The notes below the pieces were generated by a model. That model did not search any database, was not told the DNA's origin, and saw nothing but the letters and a program-made list of their open reading frames with translations. Below, in pieces: positions 36,388 through 46,219 of a stretch of 64,000 nt of DNA. The translations under genes and the position numbers were made by a program. The stretch's first letter is position 1; every line of letters begins with the position of its first letter. This stretch comes from an uncultured Phaeodactylibacter sp. (lineage in GTDB: Bacteria; Bacteroidota; Bacteroidia; Chitinophagales; Saprospiraceae): NCBI GenBank assembly GCA_913057245.1, contig CAJXNH010000001.1, positions 145,254 through 209,253 of the forward strand, written 5' to 3'.

Positions 36388-37671
36388 ATGAAACGGTTCC
36401 TGCAAATTCTGGTGGTGTTGATGATGGGATGGAGCGTGCTGCAAGGACAGGGCGTACTGCGGTACAACCTGGATACCACCGGGCAGACTTACCTCAAAGC
36501 CAGTCTTCGCGCCCAGCTCTGGGGGCGGTATACGCAGATGAACCCCGGTACCGTTATCTACGGCGAGCCCACCAGTGAGTACTTCGATGTATCCATCCGC
36601 CGCCTGCGGATGAACTTCTGCGGGCAGCTGACCCCCGAGCTTTTCGTTTACGCTGGTTTTGGCAATAACAACCTCAACTACCGCAACAGTGCAGACTTCC
36701 AAATCGGGGTGTTGGACCTTTACGCAGAGTATGCCTTTCACCGGGCCCTGGCCGTTGGTTTTGGGAAATCCGGCTACCACGGGCTGAGCCGCCTGAATTT
36801 GCGCAGCAGCCGCTCCATGCTGGGGCTGGATGCGCCCCTGTTTTCCCTTTACTCTGTCAACCAGACCGATCACCTGGGGCGCAACCTGGGCATTTGGGTG
36901 AAGGGGCAGGCTGGCAACTGGGATTACCGCGCCGTCATGAACAATCCGATAAAGTACGATAGTGGCGACCCCGGTGCCTACGCTGACTGGGCCAATACCC
37001 GCCCACGCCTGCGCTGGTCCTTCTACCTCAAGCATCAGTTTGCTGACCATGAGGGAAACGGGCCCTTTGGAGCCGGTACTTACCTGGGCAAAAAGAAAAT
37101 CTTCAACCTGGGCGCAGGCTTTGCCTGGCAGCCCCGCGCGATGTGGACGGGCAGCGCGTTGAGCCCCGATTACCATGATATGTTCCACTTTGCCGCAGAC
37201 CTGTACGTGGAGTGGCCCGTGTTTAAGGGCACTGCCGATGCCTTTACGGCTTACCTCGGCTTTTTCAATTATGACTTTGGGCCCGGCTACCTGCGCAACC
37301 TAGGCGCCAACAATCCTGCCACCGGCTTATTACTGAGCGAAGCCAGCTTCAATGGCACCGGCGCTGCCTTCCCAATGATTGGTACCGGGCAGGTGCTGTT
37401 TTGGCAAACCGGCTATTTATTGCCAAAAAGGGTCACGCCAACTCAAGCCCGCCTGCAGCCCAATGCTTCCGTGGAATACGCCCGTTACGACCGGCTCTCT
37501 GACCCTATGCTGGCCTATGAGCTGGCGGTCAATCTGTTGTTCAACGGGCACAACAGCAAGCTAACGCTGGGCGCACAGAACCGCCCCATCTTCCAGGCAC
37601 AGGAAAACGGCGTCTTCGAAACGGACCGGCTGTGGATGGCGGTCTTGCAGTATCAGGTGGAGATTAATTAG
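36388..37671 (+). CDS. phosphate-selective porin O/P-like outer-membrane protein
   Basis: The 427-residue product starts at the ATG of a signal peptide (KRFLQILVVLMMGWSVLQGQG). It reads as a large barrel similar to O/P porins: YLKASLRAQLWGRYTQMNPG, EYFDVSIRRLRMNFCGQL, ELFVYAGFGNNNLNYRN, GVLDLYAEYAF, WDYRAVMNNP, RLRWSFYLKHQF, and AVLQYQVEIN. The usual substrate of the family is anionic solutes. A 355-residue antisense frame (36121-37188) is an artefact of this gene. It is convergent with the next gene, overlapping by four bases. Confidence 0.8.
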   Translation: MKRFLQILVVLMMGWSVLQGQGVLRYNLDTTGQTYLKASLRAQLWGRYTQMNPGTVIYGEPTSEYFDVSIRRLRMNFCGQLTPELFVYAGFGNNNLNYRNSADFQIGVLDLYAEYAFHRALAVGFGKSGYHGLSRLNLRSSRSMLGLDAPLFSLYSVNQTDHLGRNLGIWVKGQAGNWDYRAVMNNPIKYDSGDPGAYADWANTRPRLRWSFYLKHQFADHEGNGPFGAGTYLGKKKIFNLGAGFAWQPRAMWTGSALSPDYHDMFHFAADLYVEWPVFKGTADAFTAYLGFFNYDFGPGYLRNLGANNPATGLLLSEASFNGTGAAFPMIGTGQVLFWQTGYLLPKRVTPTQARLQPNASVEYARYDRLSDPMLAYELAVNLLFNGHNSKLTLGAQNRPIFQAQENGVFETDRLWMAVLQYQVEIN

Positions 37672-38342
37672 AAGTTGACTTCCAGGATGAAATGCCTTGC
37701 CAGAGCCAATTCACGGATTGTGCCGATAAATGCTCTGTCCGTCTGAGAGGAAGATTCCGGATAGCGGTTTTCCACCCGGTAGAAACTCCACCCCAGGGCA
37801 CTTTCAAGACCGAACTGAAAATGCTGCCCTACACGGTAGCGCAACCCTGTGAAAAGATGGATATTGTAAGAACGATAGAACGCATCTTCTACTGAAAGAT
37901 CCAACTCCCTGGATAATCCATCAACCGAAAAGACCCCCATTTCGCCAATAGCAATATACTCATTGATAAAGGTAGAGCGCGTATAGCCTACCTCCTGCCC
38001 GAAAGTAATGCTAAACTTGCCAATTGGGCGGTACCATTCGAGCCCAAAGTTAAAATTGAAGTTCCGCTGGTCCAGAATTTTGTCATCAAGTGAACGGTCT
38101 GCATCGTCTTCAATAGTAAAGCGGTTCAGTACGCCAAGCCCAACCCTGTAAAAGATTTGGTAGGGCCCCTTCTGATTGATGAATCTTTTGTAATAGATCA
38201 TATTGGAAGTCCCAAAAAGGTTGGTGTTCACCGGAGCTATGGCAATCATGTTCCGTAATGTATCCGTAGTGGGGGCATCTTTTTGAGCCATTATTCCAGA
38301 ACAGGAAAAGAGCACAAATAACAGTAGTAACAACTTATTCAT
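37668..38342 (-). CDS. outer-membrane barrel-like protein, unknown
   Basis: This 224-residue product begins at the ATG of a signal peptide (NKLLLLLFVLFSCSGIMAQ). The mature region has strand patterns of a small barrel (YQIFYRVGLGVLNRF, FNFNFGLEWYRPIGKFSITFG, LFTGLRYRVGQHFQFGLESALG, HFILEVNF with terminal Phe). The longer frame upstream of this ATG lacks coding character. Function unknown. Confidence 0.7.
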   Translation of the reverse strand: MNKLLLLLFVLFSCSGIMAQKDAPTTDTLRNMIAIAPVNTNLFGTSNMIYYKRFINQKGPYQIFYRVGLGVLNRFTIEDDADRSLDDKILDQRNFNFNFGLEWYRPIGKFSITFGQEVGYTRSTFINEYIAIGEMGVFSVDGLSRELDLSVEDAFYRSYNIHLFTGLRYRVGQHFQFGLESALGWSFYRVENRYPESSSQTDRAFIGTIRELALARHFILEVNF

Positions 38343-38563
38343 AAGAGCGGATTTGTACAGGTAGCGCACCTGAGGTTTAATAGATAAGGCTAAATATAAA
38401 GAACAATGTCGATTGTTACTCAATGTTTCGTCGGTTTTGATTCGCAATAGCGGCGCTATAGGTTACTTGCGAAACCGTCGGCCATTTTTCGTCATAGCGT
38501 TTGAAGCATCTGATGTACCGGATTTGCTATAAAAACCGTATACTGCCCATTCATCTGGTTATT

Positions 38564-39790
38564 ATGAAAATCATCCACACCTCCGACTGGCACCTGGGCC
38601 AGAAACTATTGTACAACGACCGGGAAGAAGAGCACCGCCGGGCCCTGGACTGGCTATTGCAGGCTATTGAACAAGAGCAGGCCGACGGGCTTATTGTTGC
38701 CGGTGATATTTTTGATATTGGCAATCCGCCCAATTACGCCCGCAGCCTGTACTATCAGTTTTTGCGCAAACTGCTGAATACCAACTGCCGGCATGTAGTG
38801 ATCACCGGAGGCAACCACGATTCTCCGGCTATGCTCAATGCGCCCCGGGAGCTGTTGCAGGCACTGAATGTGCATGTGGTAGGCGCGGCAGGCGAAGATG
38901 CAGCAGAGGAAATCGTGGTCTGGAAGGACGAAGCCGGCAGGGTAGAGGCGATCATCGCAGCGGTCCCTTTTCTGCGCGATCGCGACCTGCGCTACAGTGT
39001 GGCCGGGGAAACGGGCTACGACCGGGTGGAGCAAATCCGAGCAGGTATCAAACAGCACTATGATAACCGGGCGGCTTATATTTCTAAACACTTCGATACC
39101 TCGGGCGTACCGGTGATCGCGACCGGGCACCTCTACGCCACCGGTGCGGGCGCTTCCGGCAGGCAGGACAACATCTACATCGGCAATACAGAAAACATCG
39201 AGGCGCGGCAGTTTCCGGAGCTATTTGACTATGTAGCACTCGGGCATATTCACCGGGCGCAGGTGGTGGGTGGATTGGAGCATGTGCGGTACTCCGGCTC
39301 GCTTATCCCGCTGAGCTTTAGTGAAACGAAGGACGAGAAAGCCATTTATGTATTGGAATGGTCTGGCAAAACGCTGGATCAGGTACGCAGCCTGCCGGTA
39401 CCGGTATTCCGGCGGTTGAAGGGCATCAGCGGGAATCTGGAAGAAGTGCTGGAAAGCCTGTCCCGTTTCGTCCAAAAAGACCGGGAAGGGCTGGAACCCT
39501 GGATTGAGGTCAGTGTGGAACTGGACCGCATGGTGCCGGAGCTGAGCACCCTTTTGCAGGACGCCCTGGAAGCCAACGGCGGCGGCGCATCCATCCTGAA
39601 GATACAGGCCCGTTACCCGCAACGGCAGGAGCTGTCCCAACAGAATGCCCCCGACCTCGACACCCTGGAAGCCGAGGAAGTCTTCAAAATGAAGTGTGAA
39701 CAATACGGCAGCCCCCCCGACCAAATGGACGAACTGCTCGCTACTTTCCGGGAGTTGCAGTCCTGGATGACCGAACAAGAAGAAGTATAG
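38564..39790 (+). CDS. sbcD: exonuclease subunit SbcD
   Basis: This 408-residue Mre11-family phosphoesterase has the ordered metal motifs HTSDWHLGQ, AGDIFDIGNPPN, GGNHDSPA, GHLYATGAG, and LGHIHRAQ. A C-terminal capping region precedes the SbcC partner (gap 24 bases). With SbcC it removes hairpins and blocked ends from DNA, which is notable in a genome rich in palindromes. ATG 38564 puts the first metal motif at residue ~6 as usual; the upstream TTG frame is disregarded. Confidence 0.95.
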   Translation: MKIIHTSDWHLGQKLLYNDREEEHRRALDWLLQAIEQEQADGLIVAGDIFDIGNPPNYARSLYYQFLRKLLNTNCRHVVITGGNHDSPAMLNAPRELLQALNVHVVGAAGEDAAEEIVVWKDEAGRVEAIIAAVPFLRDRDLRYSVAGETGYDRVEQIRAGIKQHYDNRAAYISKHFDTSGVPVIATGHLYATGAGASGRQDNIYIGNTENIEARQFPELFDYVALGHIHRAQVVGGLEHVRYSGSLIPLSFSETKDEKAIYVLEWSGKTLDQVRSLPVPVFRRLKGISGNLEEVLESLSRFVQKDREGLEPWIEVSVELDRMVPELSTLLQDALEANGGGASILKIQARYPQRQELSQQNAPDLDTLEAEEVFKMKCEQYGSPPDQMDELLATFRELQSWMTEQEEV

Positions 39791-39814
39791 CTTTAATACC
39801 CTGGACTTTAACTG

Positions 39815-42800
39815 ATGAGAATCAATACTATACGCTTTCTGAACCTCAATTCCCTGCGCACCGAACAGGAACTCCGTTTTGACCAGTCCCCCTTGTCAGA
39901 AAGTGGCCTGTTTGCCATCACCGGAGATACAGGCGCGGGCAAAAGCACTATTCTTGATGCCCTTACCCTGGCGTTGTACGGGCAAGTGCCCCGGAAGGCA
40001 GATGAAGGCGAAATCATGTCTTACGGCACTGGAAAAAGCCTGGCCGAGGTAGAGTTTGAAGTCGGTCTGGAACGCTACCGCAGCAAGTGGAGCATCTGGC
40101 GGGCCCATGAAAAAGCAGAGGGTGCCCTGCAGCCCTCCCGCCGGGAACTGTCCCACTGGAATGCCGAAAAGCAGGCTTTTGAAATCATCGGAGAGAAAAA
40201 ACGAGAGGTCAATGAGAAAATTATTGAGATCACAGGACTGGACTACGACCGTTTTTGCCGGTCCGTGCTGCTGTCCCAGGGCGATTTTGCCGCCTTTCTC
40301 AAGGCAGACGAGCGCGACCGCAGCGAACTGTTGGAACGCATCACCGGCACCGCTATCTATTCTGACCTTAGTAAAGCTGCCTTTGAGCGCCACAAACTGG
40401 AAAAGCAGAGGCTGGAAGCCCTGGAACAGGAGCTTGAAATGCTCGATTTGCTTTCGGAAGAAGAAGCTGCAACCCTCGATCAGCAATTAAAGGAACTCCA
40501 AAATACCGTCAAATCCCGGCGGGCAGAAGAGCAGCAACTCCGGGAACAACTTAACTGGCTGCTTCAGCTGGAAAAACTGCAGCAAAAAGAACAACGCCTG
40601 CAGCAGGAAGCCGCCAACCTGGAAGAACAATCCACCGCTTTCCAGCCCAAAGCCGAGCGTCTTGCCCTCCACCGCAGAGCCCTGCCCCTGCAATTGCCTA
40701 TTCAGCGCCTGCAGGACGCCACCGGTCAGTTACATGCCCTCAACGAAGGCATCGCAAAGGACGAACAGGCGCTCCCGGCCTTGCAGCAACAGCTCGAAGC
40801 GGCAAAAAACAAGAGCACCGCCGCTACCGATGCCCTCCAATCGGCCAAAGCAGCACAGCAAAAGCAGGCACCGGTGCTGGAAAAGGTCAAAGCCCTGGAT
40901 CTGACTATTGCCGGACAACGCCCGGCTTTGGAAAAACAGCAGCAAGCCCTTGCCCATGCCCGGGAGGACCTGCAGAAAACAACGCAGCAACAGCAAAAAA
41001 CAGCCACAGCTTTGCAAACAGCCAGAGAAAAGGCGGAATCGGTTGGCCAATGGCTGGAAACCCACGCTTCCTGGTCAAAACTGGCCGAAGACCTGCCCGG
41101 CATCCGCGAGCAACGGAAACAGCTGGCTGGCAGCTTCAAGGAACAACAGTCCATCAGCAAAAAGCTGGAAGAACAAGAAAACAGGCAGAAGACAGGTGCC
41201 GCCGCTCTGTCCACACTGCAGCAACAGGCCGATGATTTAAAGCAGAAACGAGACCAAACCCTGAGCCGGCTGGAGCAACTGGCGCCCAGGTCTTTCACCA
41301 CCGATACCAGCTCCCTGCTGGACCGCCTGCACGAGGAAATCACCGGTCTGACCCAGCGGCAAACCCGCCTGGAAAAACTTCAAACCCTCAGCCGGGATTA
41401 CGAAAAACTGCTGGCGACCTACAGCCGACTGGAGGCCGAACTGGAAGAGCTGCAGTCCCGCGACCGCATTCTGAACACCGAAGTCCTGGGCACCCTCGAT
41501 CAGATCGACCAATTGCAGAAGACCCGGCAGTACCGCAGCCGCATTTTTGAGCAGCAGCAGGCCATTGCCAACTATGAGAAAGACCGTGCCCATTTGGAAG
41601 AAGGCGAGCCCTGCCCGCTTTGCCTGTCGACTCACCACCCCTTCCGGGAAAAAGAAGTGAAGCCCTTTGTAGATGAAGCCCGGGAAGACCTAAAGCGTGC
41701 AGAAGTGCAACTGGAAAAAGCCCAGCAGCAGCAACGGCAACTCCTGACCGAGCAGCAGCAGATCGAAATGCGCATCGAGCAGTTGCAGGGCGATGAGAAA
41801 AAAGACCTGGCTGGCAAATTGCAGGAGCAGTACGAGCAGCTCGTGGCCCATGAAGAGCAAATTGCTGCCCTTCAACCTAAAGAAAGCCAATGGGTGAAAG
41901 CCTCGTCACTGAGTGGCGAGCTAAACGCCGTACAAGCCGAACTGGAACAGCGGCAGGCCGACCGAAAAACCCTGGGGCAGGTCCTGAAGTCCCTGGATGC
42001 GATAAAGGCAGACCTGGAAAAAGCCGAACGCCGCTACCATGATGCCGCCGCTGATCAGCGATTGTTGGAAGCCGAAGCCAACCGATTGCAACAGGAGCAG
42101 GCCGAAAAAGCCTGGCAATTTGAGGAAGGCACCGCCCGCATTAATCAGTTGCTGGAGCCCCACGGTTTTGCCTTCGAGCTGAAGACCGCCAAAGCCATGT
42201 TCCAAACCCTGGAAGAGCGTCGGGAAGCCTGGGCTGCCCAAAAAGGAGAAGCCGATGCCTTAGCAAAGGAAACCGCCGTGCTGGAAGCCCAATTGGAGCA
42301 GCTCAATCAGCAAATGCAAGAACGGCAGGCAGTAGCACAGGAACAGGAGGCCGCCGTAAAGGAAACTCAATTAGCCCTTGCCCAACTACAGCAGGAACGC
42401 GAAACCTTATTTGGCGACAAAGACCCGGTCAAGGTGGGGCAGGCACTACAGGAGCAGCAGGAGCAGGCAGAAGCGCAGCGGGATGAAGCACAGGATGCCG
42501 CTGTCAAAGCAGAGCGGGCCGTACTTACCACCCAATCCAGCCTTAAGGAAAAGCAGGAACAGCAAATCAGCCAGTCCGCCAAGGTTAAAGGATTTGAAGA
42601 CGAGCTGGCCAAAGCCGCCCGTTCCGCAGGTTTCGAAGATGCCGCTACTGCCCAGTCTGCCTTACTAACCGAATCGGAAGCCCAGTCCCTCGAAACGGAG
42701 GCCGAAACCCTGCGGCAGCAACAACAACAGGTCCAACAGCGCCTGAAAGAGACGACAGCCGAACTGGAGCAGGAAAAAGCCCGCGCCCTCACGAACCGCC

Positions 42801-43465
42801 CTGCTGACGAGCTGGAAACGGCCCTTGAAGCAGCCGCAGAAGCTTTATCAGCTGTGCAACAGCGAACGGGTGCACTCACAGAACAACAGCGCCGTCATCA
42901 GGCACAACAGGCTAAGGCCGCCGGTCTGGCAGAACAACTGGCGCAACAACGCAAAGGCTACCAACGCTGGGCCGCCCTCAACGACATCATCGGGCAGGCG
43001 GATGGGAAGAAGTTCCGGATGTTTGCGCAGGGGCTCACCCTGCAAAAGCTGACGCACCTGGCCAATATCCATTTGCAGCAGCTCCACGGGCGCTACCTCA
43101 TCCAAAAGCGGGAAGGCGATACGTTGGAGCTCGACATCGTGGACACCTTTCAGGCCGACAACCGCCGCTCCATGAATACCCTTTCAGGCGGGGAGAGTTT
43201 CCTGGTGAGCCTGGCTCTGGCCCTCGGCCTCAGCGAATTGGCCGGGCGGGATACGCAGATTCAGTCGCTCTTCATTGATGAGGGCTTTGGCACGCTGGAT
43301 GAAAATACCCTCGACCTGGCTATTGCCACCCTGGAAAATCTACAGGCGAGCGGGAAGACCATTGGCATCATTTCCCACGTCAAAGCCCTGAAAGAGCGCA
43401 TCGCTACGCAGGTGCAGGTGACGAAGCAAGGGAATGGGTTTAGTACGGTGCGGGTGGTGGGGTGA
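39815..43465 (+). CDS. sbcC: exonuclease subunit SbcC (Rad50-type SMC ATPase)
   Basis: This 1216-residue protein has Walker A GDTGAGKST (residues ~37-45), a Q-loop region (CRSVLLSQGDFAAFL), long Gln/Glu/Leu-rich coiled coils, a zinc-hook CPLC near residue 600, ABC signature LSGGES (about 1122) and Walker B SLFIDEGFGTLDENT (about 1150). It forms the ATP-driven DNA-tethering partner of SbcD. The gene is intact; its Gln-rich coiled coil produces many false frames on the other strand. Confidence 0.96.
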   Translation: MRINTIRFLNLNSLRTEQELRFDQSPLSESGLFAITGDTGAGKSTILDALTLALYGQVPRKADEGEIMSYGTGKSLAEVEFEVGLERYRSKWSIWRAHEKAEGALQPSRRELSHWNAEKQAFEIIGEKKREVNEKIIEITGLDYDRFCRSVLLSQGDFAAFLKADERDRSELLERITGTAIYSDLSKAAFERHKLEKQRLEALEQELEMLDLLSEEEAATLDQQLKELQNTVKSRRAEEQQLREQLNWLLQLEKLQQKEQRLQQEAANLEEQSTAFQPKAERLALHRRALPLQLPIQRLQDATGQLHALNEGIAKDEQALPALQQQLEAAKNKSTAATDALQSAKAAQQKQAPVLEKVKALDLTIAGQRPALEKQQQALAHAREDLQKTTQQQQKTATALQTAREKAESVGQWLETHASWSKLAEDLPGIREQRKQLAGSFKEQQSISKKLEEQENRQKTGAAALSTLQQQADDLKQKRDQTLSRLEQLAPRSFTTDTSSLLDRLHEEITGLTQRQTRLEKLQTLSRDYEKLLATYSRLEAELEELQSRDRILNTEVLGTLDQIDQLQKTRQYRSRIFEQQQAIANYEKDRAHLEEGEPCPLCLSTHHPFREKEVKPFVDEAREDLKRAEVQLEKAQQQQRQLLTEQQQIEMRIEQLQGDEKKDLAGKLQEQYEQLVAHEEQIAALQPKESQWVKASSLSGELNAVQAELEQRQADRKTLGQVLKSLDAIKADLEKAERRYHDAAADQRLLEAEANRLQQEQAEKAWQFEEGTARINQLLEPHGFAFELKTAKAMFQTLEERREAWAAQKGEADALAKETAVLEAQLEQLNQQMQERQAVAQEQEAAVKETQLALAQLQQERETLFGDKDPVKVGQALQEQQEQAEAQRDEAQDAAVKAERAVLTTQSSLKEKQEQQISQSAKVKGFEDELAKAARSAGFEDAATAQSALLTESEAQSLETEAETLRQQQQQVQQRLKETTAELEQEKARALTNRPADELETALEAAAEALSAVQQRTGALTEQQRRHQAQQAKAAGLAEQLAQQRKGYQRWAALNDIIGQADGKKFRMFAQGLTLQKLTHLANIHLQQLHGRYLIQKREGDTLELDIVDTFQADNRRSMNTLSGGESFLVSLALALGLSELAGRDTQIQSLFIDEGFGTLDENTLDLAIATLENLQASGKTIGIISHVKALKERIATQVQVTKQGNGFSTVRVVG

Positions 43466-43583
43466 ACAACTGATGCAACGCTCCATATAATTATCTGTCC
43501 CTAAGGGTGTATGCAACTTTTTGGGTAAATCAATCGTCTTCCGGACGATGATTTAATTTAAAAAATCAAAACACCCGACGTTT

Positions 43584-44906
43584 ATGAAAAAGCAGTTTAC
43601 CTATCTTTTTATGGCCGCCTGTGCCTTTTGCCTGGTCCTGAGCACGCCTTTGCAGGCGCAGGAGGGCGATCGTTCCATTACTGTAATCAAGACCGTGACG
43701 CACGAGGAAGGCACCGTAACCACGGTTAAGAAGCGGCTCTCCGGTGATGAAGATCCGGAAGCTTACCTGGAGACTCTGACTGAAGATAAAGGAGCCGTAT
43801 CCGTTGACATTCAGGTGGTCATGGGAGAGGAGCCTTCTGGTGAGGCGGACGATGAGCCGGTCTTGTTTTTCCGCCGTGCCAATTCAGATGATGAAAATGA
43901 AGACATTGAAGAAGTCCGCATCTTTATGAATGGGGATGCCGGTGACTTCACGAAAGTGATTGAGGAACGCATTCGTGGGCCACACCCCAACCGCCGCACC
44001 AAAAAAGTCAAAGCGGTCAAAGCGTTTTTAGGGATTTATCCGGGCAGTACCGATGATAATGCAGGGGTTGCCGTGCGCGGTGTGGTCGATGGGACTGGTG
44101 CGCAGGCCGGCGGCATTCAGAAAGGTGATGTGATTCAGTCGATTGCCGGCTATGCCACCAATGGCACTTATGGACTGAGTGGCGTTTTGCAAAAGCTGGA
44201 GCCCGGGCAGCAGGTGGAGGTTCAGGTGCTGCGCGATGGACAGCCACAGACCCTTTCCGTAGTGCTGGGCGAGAAAGAATACATGCGCACGGTGCTCAAT
44301 GAAGACCGGGAACCCTGTGATGTGTTTATTGGTGTCTACGTTGGCGGTACCGGCGCGAATGGCGAGGGCGTGCAGGTGACCAATATTATCGGTGGTACAC
44401 CGGCTGAGGAATACGGTGTTCAGCCCGGTGATATCATCCTGGCTATGGATGGGGTGAAGGTCAACGGCAATGCTGAATTGCTCAAAGAACGCAATAAGCA
44501 TGAACCCGGCGATGAGTTTATGCTGTCTATCAACCGGGGCGGTATGATTAAGGATTTAGGCGCAAAATTCTACCTCTGCGAGCGCGTGGAAGAAGAAGTG
44601 CCGGCTATTGTTGAGGAGACGATGGACGTACCGGAAAGCACCCTTGAGCTTGGCAATTACCGGGCATTCCCGAATCCGAGCTACGGACTGATCCGGGTAC
44701 AGTTTGCCGCTGAGGAGGCACCGGTAAGCGTGCAAATCACAGATGTCTCCGGCAGAGTCGTGTATCGTCAGCAGCTCAATCAGTTTGATGGCTATTTTGA
44801 TGAGGAAATCGACCTGAGTGCCGCTACGCCCGGGAATCTATTCCTGACCATTCAGCAAGATGGCAAATTCACCACGAAGCAATTACTGCTGATTAACCGG
44901 GTGTAA
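43584..44906 (+). CDS. two-PDZ-domain secreted protein with T9SS sorting domain
   Basis: The 440-residue protein has a signal peptide (YLFMAACAFCLVLSTPLQAQ). An acidic region follows (PVLFFRRANSDDENEDIEEV). Two PDZ domains are present (about 145-235 and 240-335): GVVDGTGAQAGGIQKGDVIQ with LEPGQQVEVQVLRDG, and VTNIIGGTPAEEYGVQPGDI with NKHEPGDEFMLSINRGG. The T9SS C-terminal domain is YRAFPNPSYGLIRVQF ... GNLFLTIQQDG. There is no protease domain. It may be a surface scaffold or regulator. Confidence 0.85.
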   Translation: MKKQFTYLFMAACAFCLVLSTPLQAQEGDRSITVIKTVTHEEGTVTTVKKRLSGDEDPEAYLETLTEDKGAVSVDIQVVMGEEPSGEADDEPVLFFRRANSDDENEDIEEVRIFMNGDAGDFTKVIEERIRGPHPNRRTKKVKAVKAFLGIYPGSTDDNAGVAVRGVVDGTGAQAGGIQKGDVIQSIAGYATNGTYGLSGVLQKLEPGQQVEVQVLRDGQPQTLSVVLGEKEYMRTVLNEDREPCDVFIGVYVGGTGANGEGVQVTNIIGGTPAEEYGVQPGDIILAMDGVKVNGNAELLKERNKHEPGDEFMLSINRGGMIKDLGAKFYLCERVEEEVPAIVEETMDVPESTLELGNYRAFPNPSYGLIRVQFAAEEAPVSVQITDVSGRVVYRQQLNQFDGYFDEEIDLSAATPGNLFLTIQQDGKFTTKQLLLINRV

Positions 44907-44947
44907 GAACCATCCGTGAAAAAGTGTTTTGTGCCCAGGGAGCGGAT

Positions 44948-45114
44948 TAGTGCCTCAAGCCATAAATCCTTGATACCCCAAGTTTCGTTCTTTTCCGCCT
45001 ACTCTTCGTTGAAGAACCGCTCCTTTAGCTCGGGCTAAAGTCGCGAACCTTCGCCTTGACTAGTCGAAAAATAACTTCAACTTAAGTATCAGAGATCTAT
45101 GACTTGAGGCACTA
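44948..45114 (+). mobile_element. 167-bp MITE-like palindrome flanked by TA
   Basis: The ends are near-perfect 29-bp inverted repeats: left starts TAGTGCCTCAAG.CATA.AT, right ends CTTGAGGCACTA. Inner halves also pair imperfectly, ending in a perfect CTTTAGC-TCGG-GCTAAAG hairpin. Excluding the outer TA on each side leaves GTGCC...GGCAC, as expected for a TA target-site duplication of the IS630/Tc1-mariner type. It encodes no protein, so it would depend on a transposase elsewhere. Confidence 0.65.
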
Positions 45115-45124
45115 GGGCTTCTCG

Positions 45125-45240
45125 AAAAACAAGTTTTCCAATTGGGTTTTGCTTTGATGAGGGACAAAAACCAACCATCGGGCGGGTCTTGGGTCTTATC
45201 AAGGCAAAAGCTACCAAAGCAATTGGGAAAACTTGTTTTT
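45125..45240 (+). repeat. second 116-bp inverted-repeat element
   Basis: AAAAACAAGTTTTCC (45125-45139) is the exact reverse complement of GGAAAACTTGTTTTT (45226-45240). Adjacent AATTG and TTTTGCTTTGAT-like segments also match with small indels. It lies 10 bases from the MITE-like palindrome and directly before the methyltransferase promoter. No protein is encoded. Confidence 0.65.
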
Positions 45241-45262
45241 GCCCCACTACTTAGTACCTTGG
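45233..45262 (+). promoter_or_regulatory. candidate promoter of the RlmK-like gene
   Basis: TTG at 45233-45235 and TACCTTGG at 45255-45262 are 19 bases apart, a good Bacteroidota spacing, with one mismatch in the -7 box. The -33 box belongs to the right arm of the 116-bp palindrome. Confidence 0.4.
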
Positions 45263-45277
45263 GCACAAATCGTTTAT

Positions 45278-46219
45278 ATGAGTTCTTTTGACTTCGACAG
45301 CTTCGCCAACCGCTTGCGCAAAATGGACAAGCACCTGCGCAAGTGGGCACGTAAGAAAAACATTACCTGCTACCGGGTGTACGATGCTGACCTGCCGAGC
45401 TTCCCTTTGGCGGTAGACCGGTACGAGGCGTATCTTCACGTTGCGGAGTACAAAAAAGACCACGGTATGGATGAGGATTCCTACCGGTTGTGGCGGGCCG
45501 GTACCCGCAGGGCACTGAGCGAAGCCCTGGAGGTGCCCAATGCCAACATTTACTACAAAGAGCGCAAACCTCAGAAAGGCCGGGAGCAATACGAAAAGCT
45601 GAGCGAACAGCAATCAGAAATCATCGTACAGGAAAACGGGCTGCAGTTCATCGTCAATCTGGCCGACTACCTGGATACCGGGCTGTTTTTGGACCATCGC
45701 CCCACCCGGGAGGCCGTCCGTGCCCAGGCCGAAGGGAAGCGCGTGCTCAACCTTTTTGCCTATACCGGCTCCTTTACCGTTTATGCAGCAGCGGGCGGCG
45801 CAATCGCAACCACCACCATCGACTTGTCGAATACCTATTTGGATTGGGCCAAACGAAATCTGGAGCAGAACAACCTCACAGGGCCTCAACATGAGTACGT
45901 CCGCGCTGACGTCAAAGCCTGGCTGCAACAGCCGGTGGCGCAAATGTATGACCTCATCATACTCGATCCGCCCACCTTTTCCAACTCCAAAGCCATGTAT
46001 GATATCCTTGATACACAACGTGACCACCCTGAGCTCATCAACGGCTGCCTGAAGCGCCTGTCACCGGAAGGGCTGCTGTATTTCTCCACCAATTTCCGAA
46101 AGTTTAAACTGGAACCGGAAAAACTTCATGCTAGCCGCATCAAAGACATTACCGGCGCGACCATTCCCAAGGATTTCCGCAATCCGAAAATCCACTATTG
46201 CTGGCTGTTGCAGCATTAG
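45278..46219 (+). CDS. class I SAM-dependent rRNA methyltransferase, RlmK/RlmI-like
   Basis: This 313-residue protein starts at ATG 45278, placing a helical N-terminus (FANRLRKMDKHLRKWARKKN) before the core. YRVYDADLPSFPLAVDRY and VNLADYLDTGLFLDHRPTR match the C-terminal (RlmK) half of RlmL, which makes m7G2069 in 23S rRNA. SAM motif I NLFAYTGSFTVYAAAGG and motif IV LILDPPTFSNS are clear. The RlmL THUMP domain is absent, so this is a stand-alone RlmK-type enzyme. Target base is inferred. Confidence 0.88.
   Translation: MSSFDFDSFANRLRKMDKHLRKWARKKNITCYRVYDADLPSFPLAVDRYEAYLHVAEYKKDHGMDEDSYRLWRAGTRRALSEALEVPNANIYYKERKPQKGREQYEKLSEQQSEIIVQENGLQFIVNLADYLDTGLFLDHRPTREAVRAQAEGKRVLNLFAYTGSFTVYAAAGGAIATTTIDLSNTYLDWAKRNLEQNNLTGPQHEYVRADVKAWLQQPVAQMYDLIILDPPTFSNSKAMYDILDTQRDHPELINGCLKRLSPEGLLYFSTNFRKFKLEPEKLHASRIKDITGATIPKDFRNPKIHYCWLLQH

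Noticed and set aside
36121..37188. 355-residue minus-strand reading frame
   Set aside because: It is antisense to the porin gene, has no domain or signal that fits, and its composition mirrors the porin codon pattern.
40726..41343. Ser/Cys-rich minus-strand frames within sbcC
   Set aside because: Shadows of Gln/Glu/Leu-rich coiled-coil codons of SbcC.
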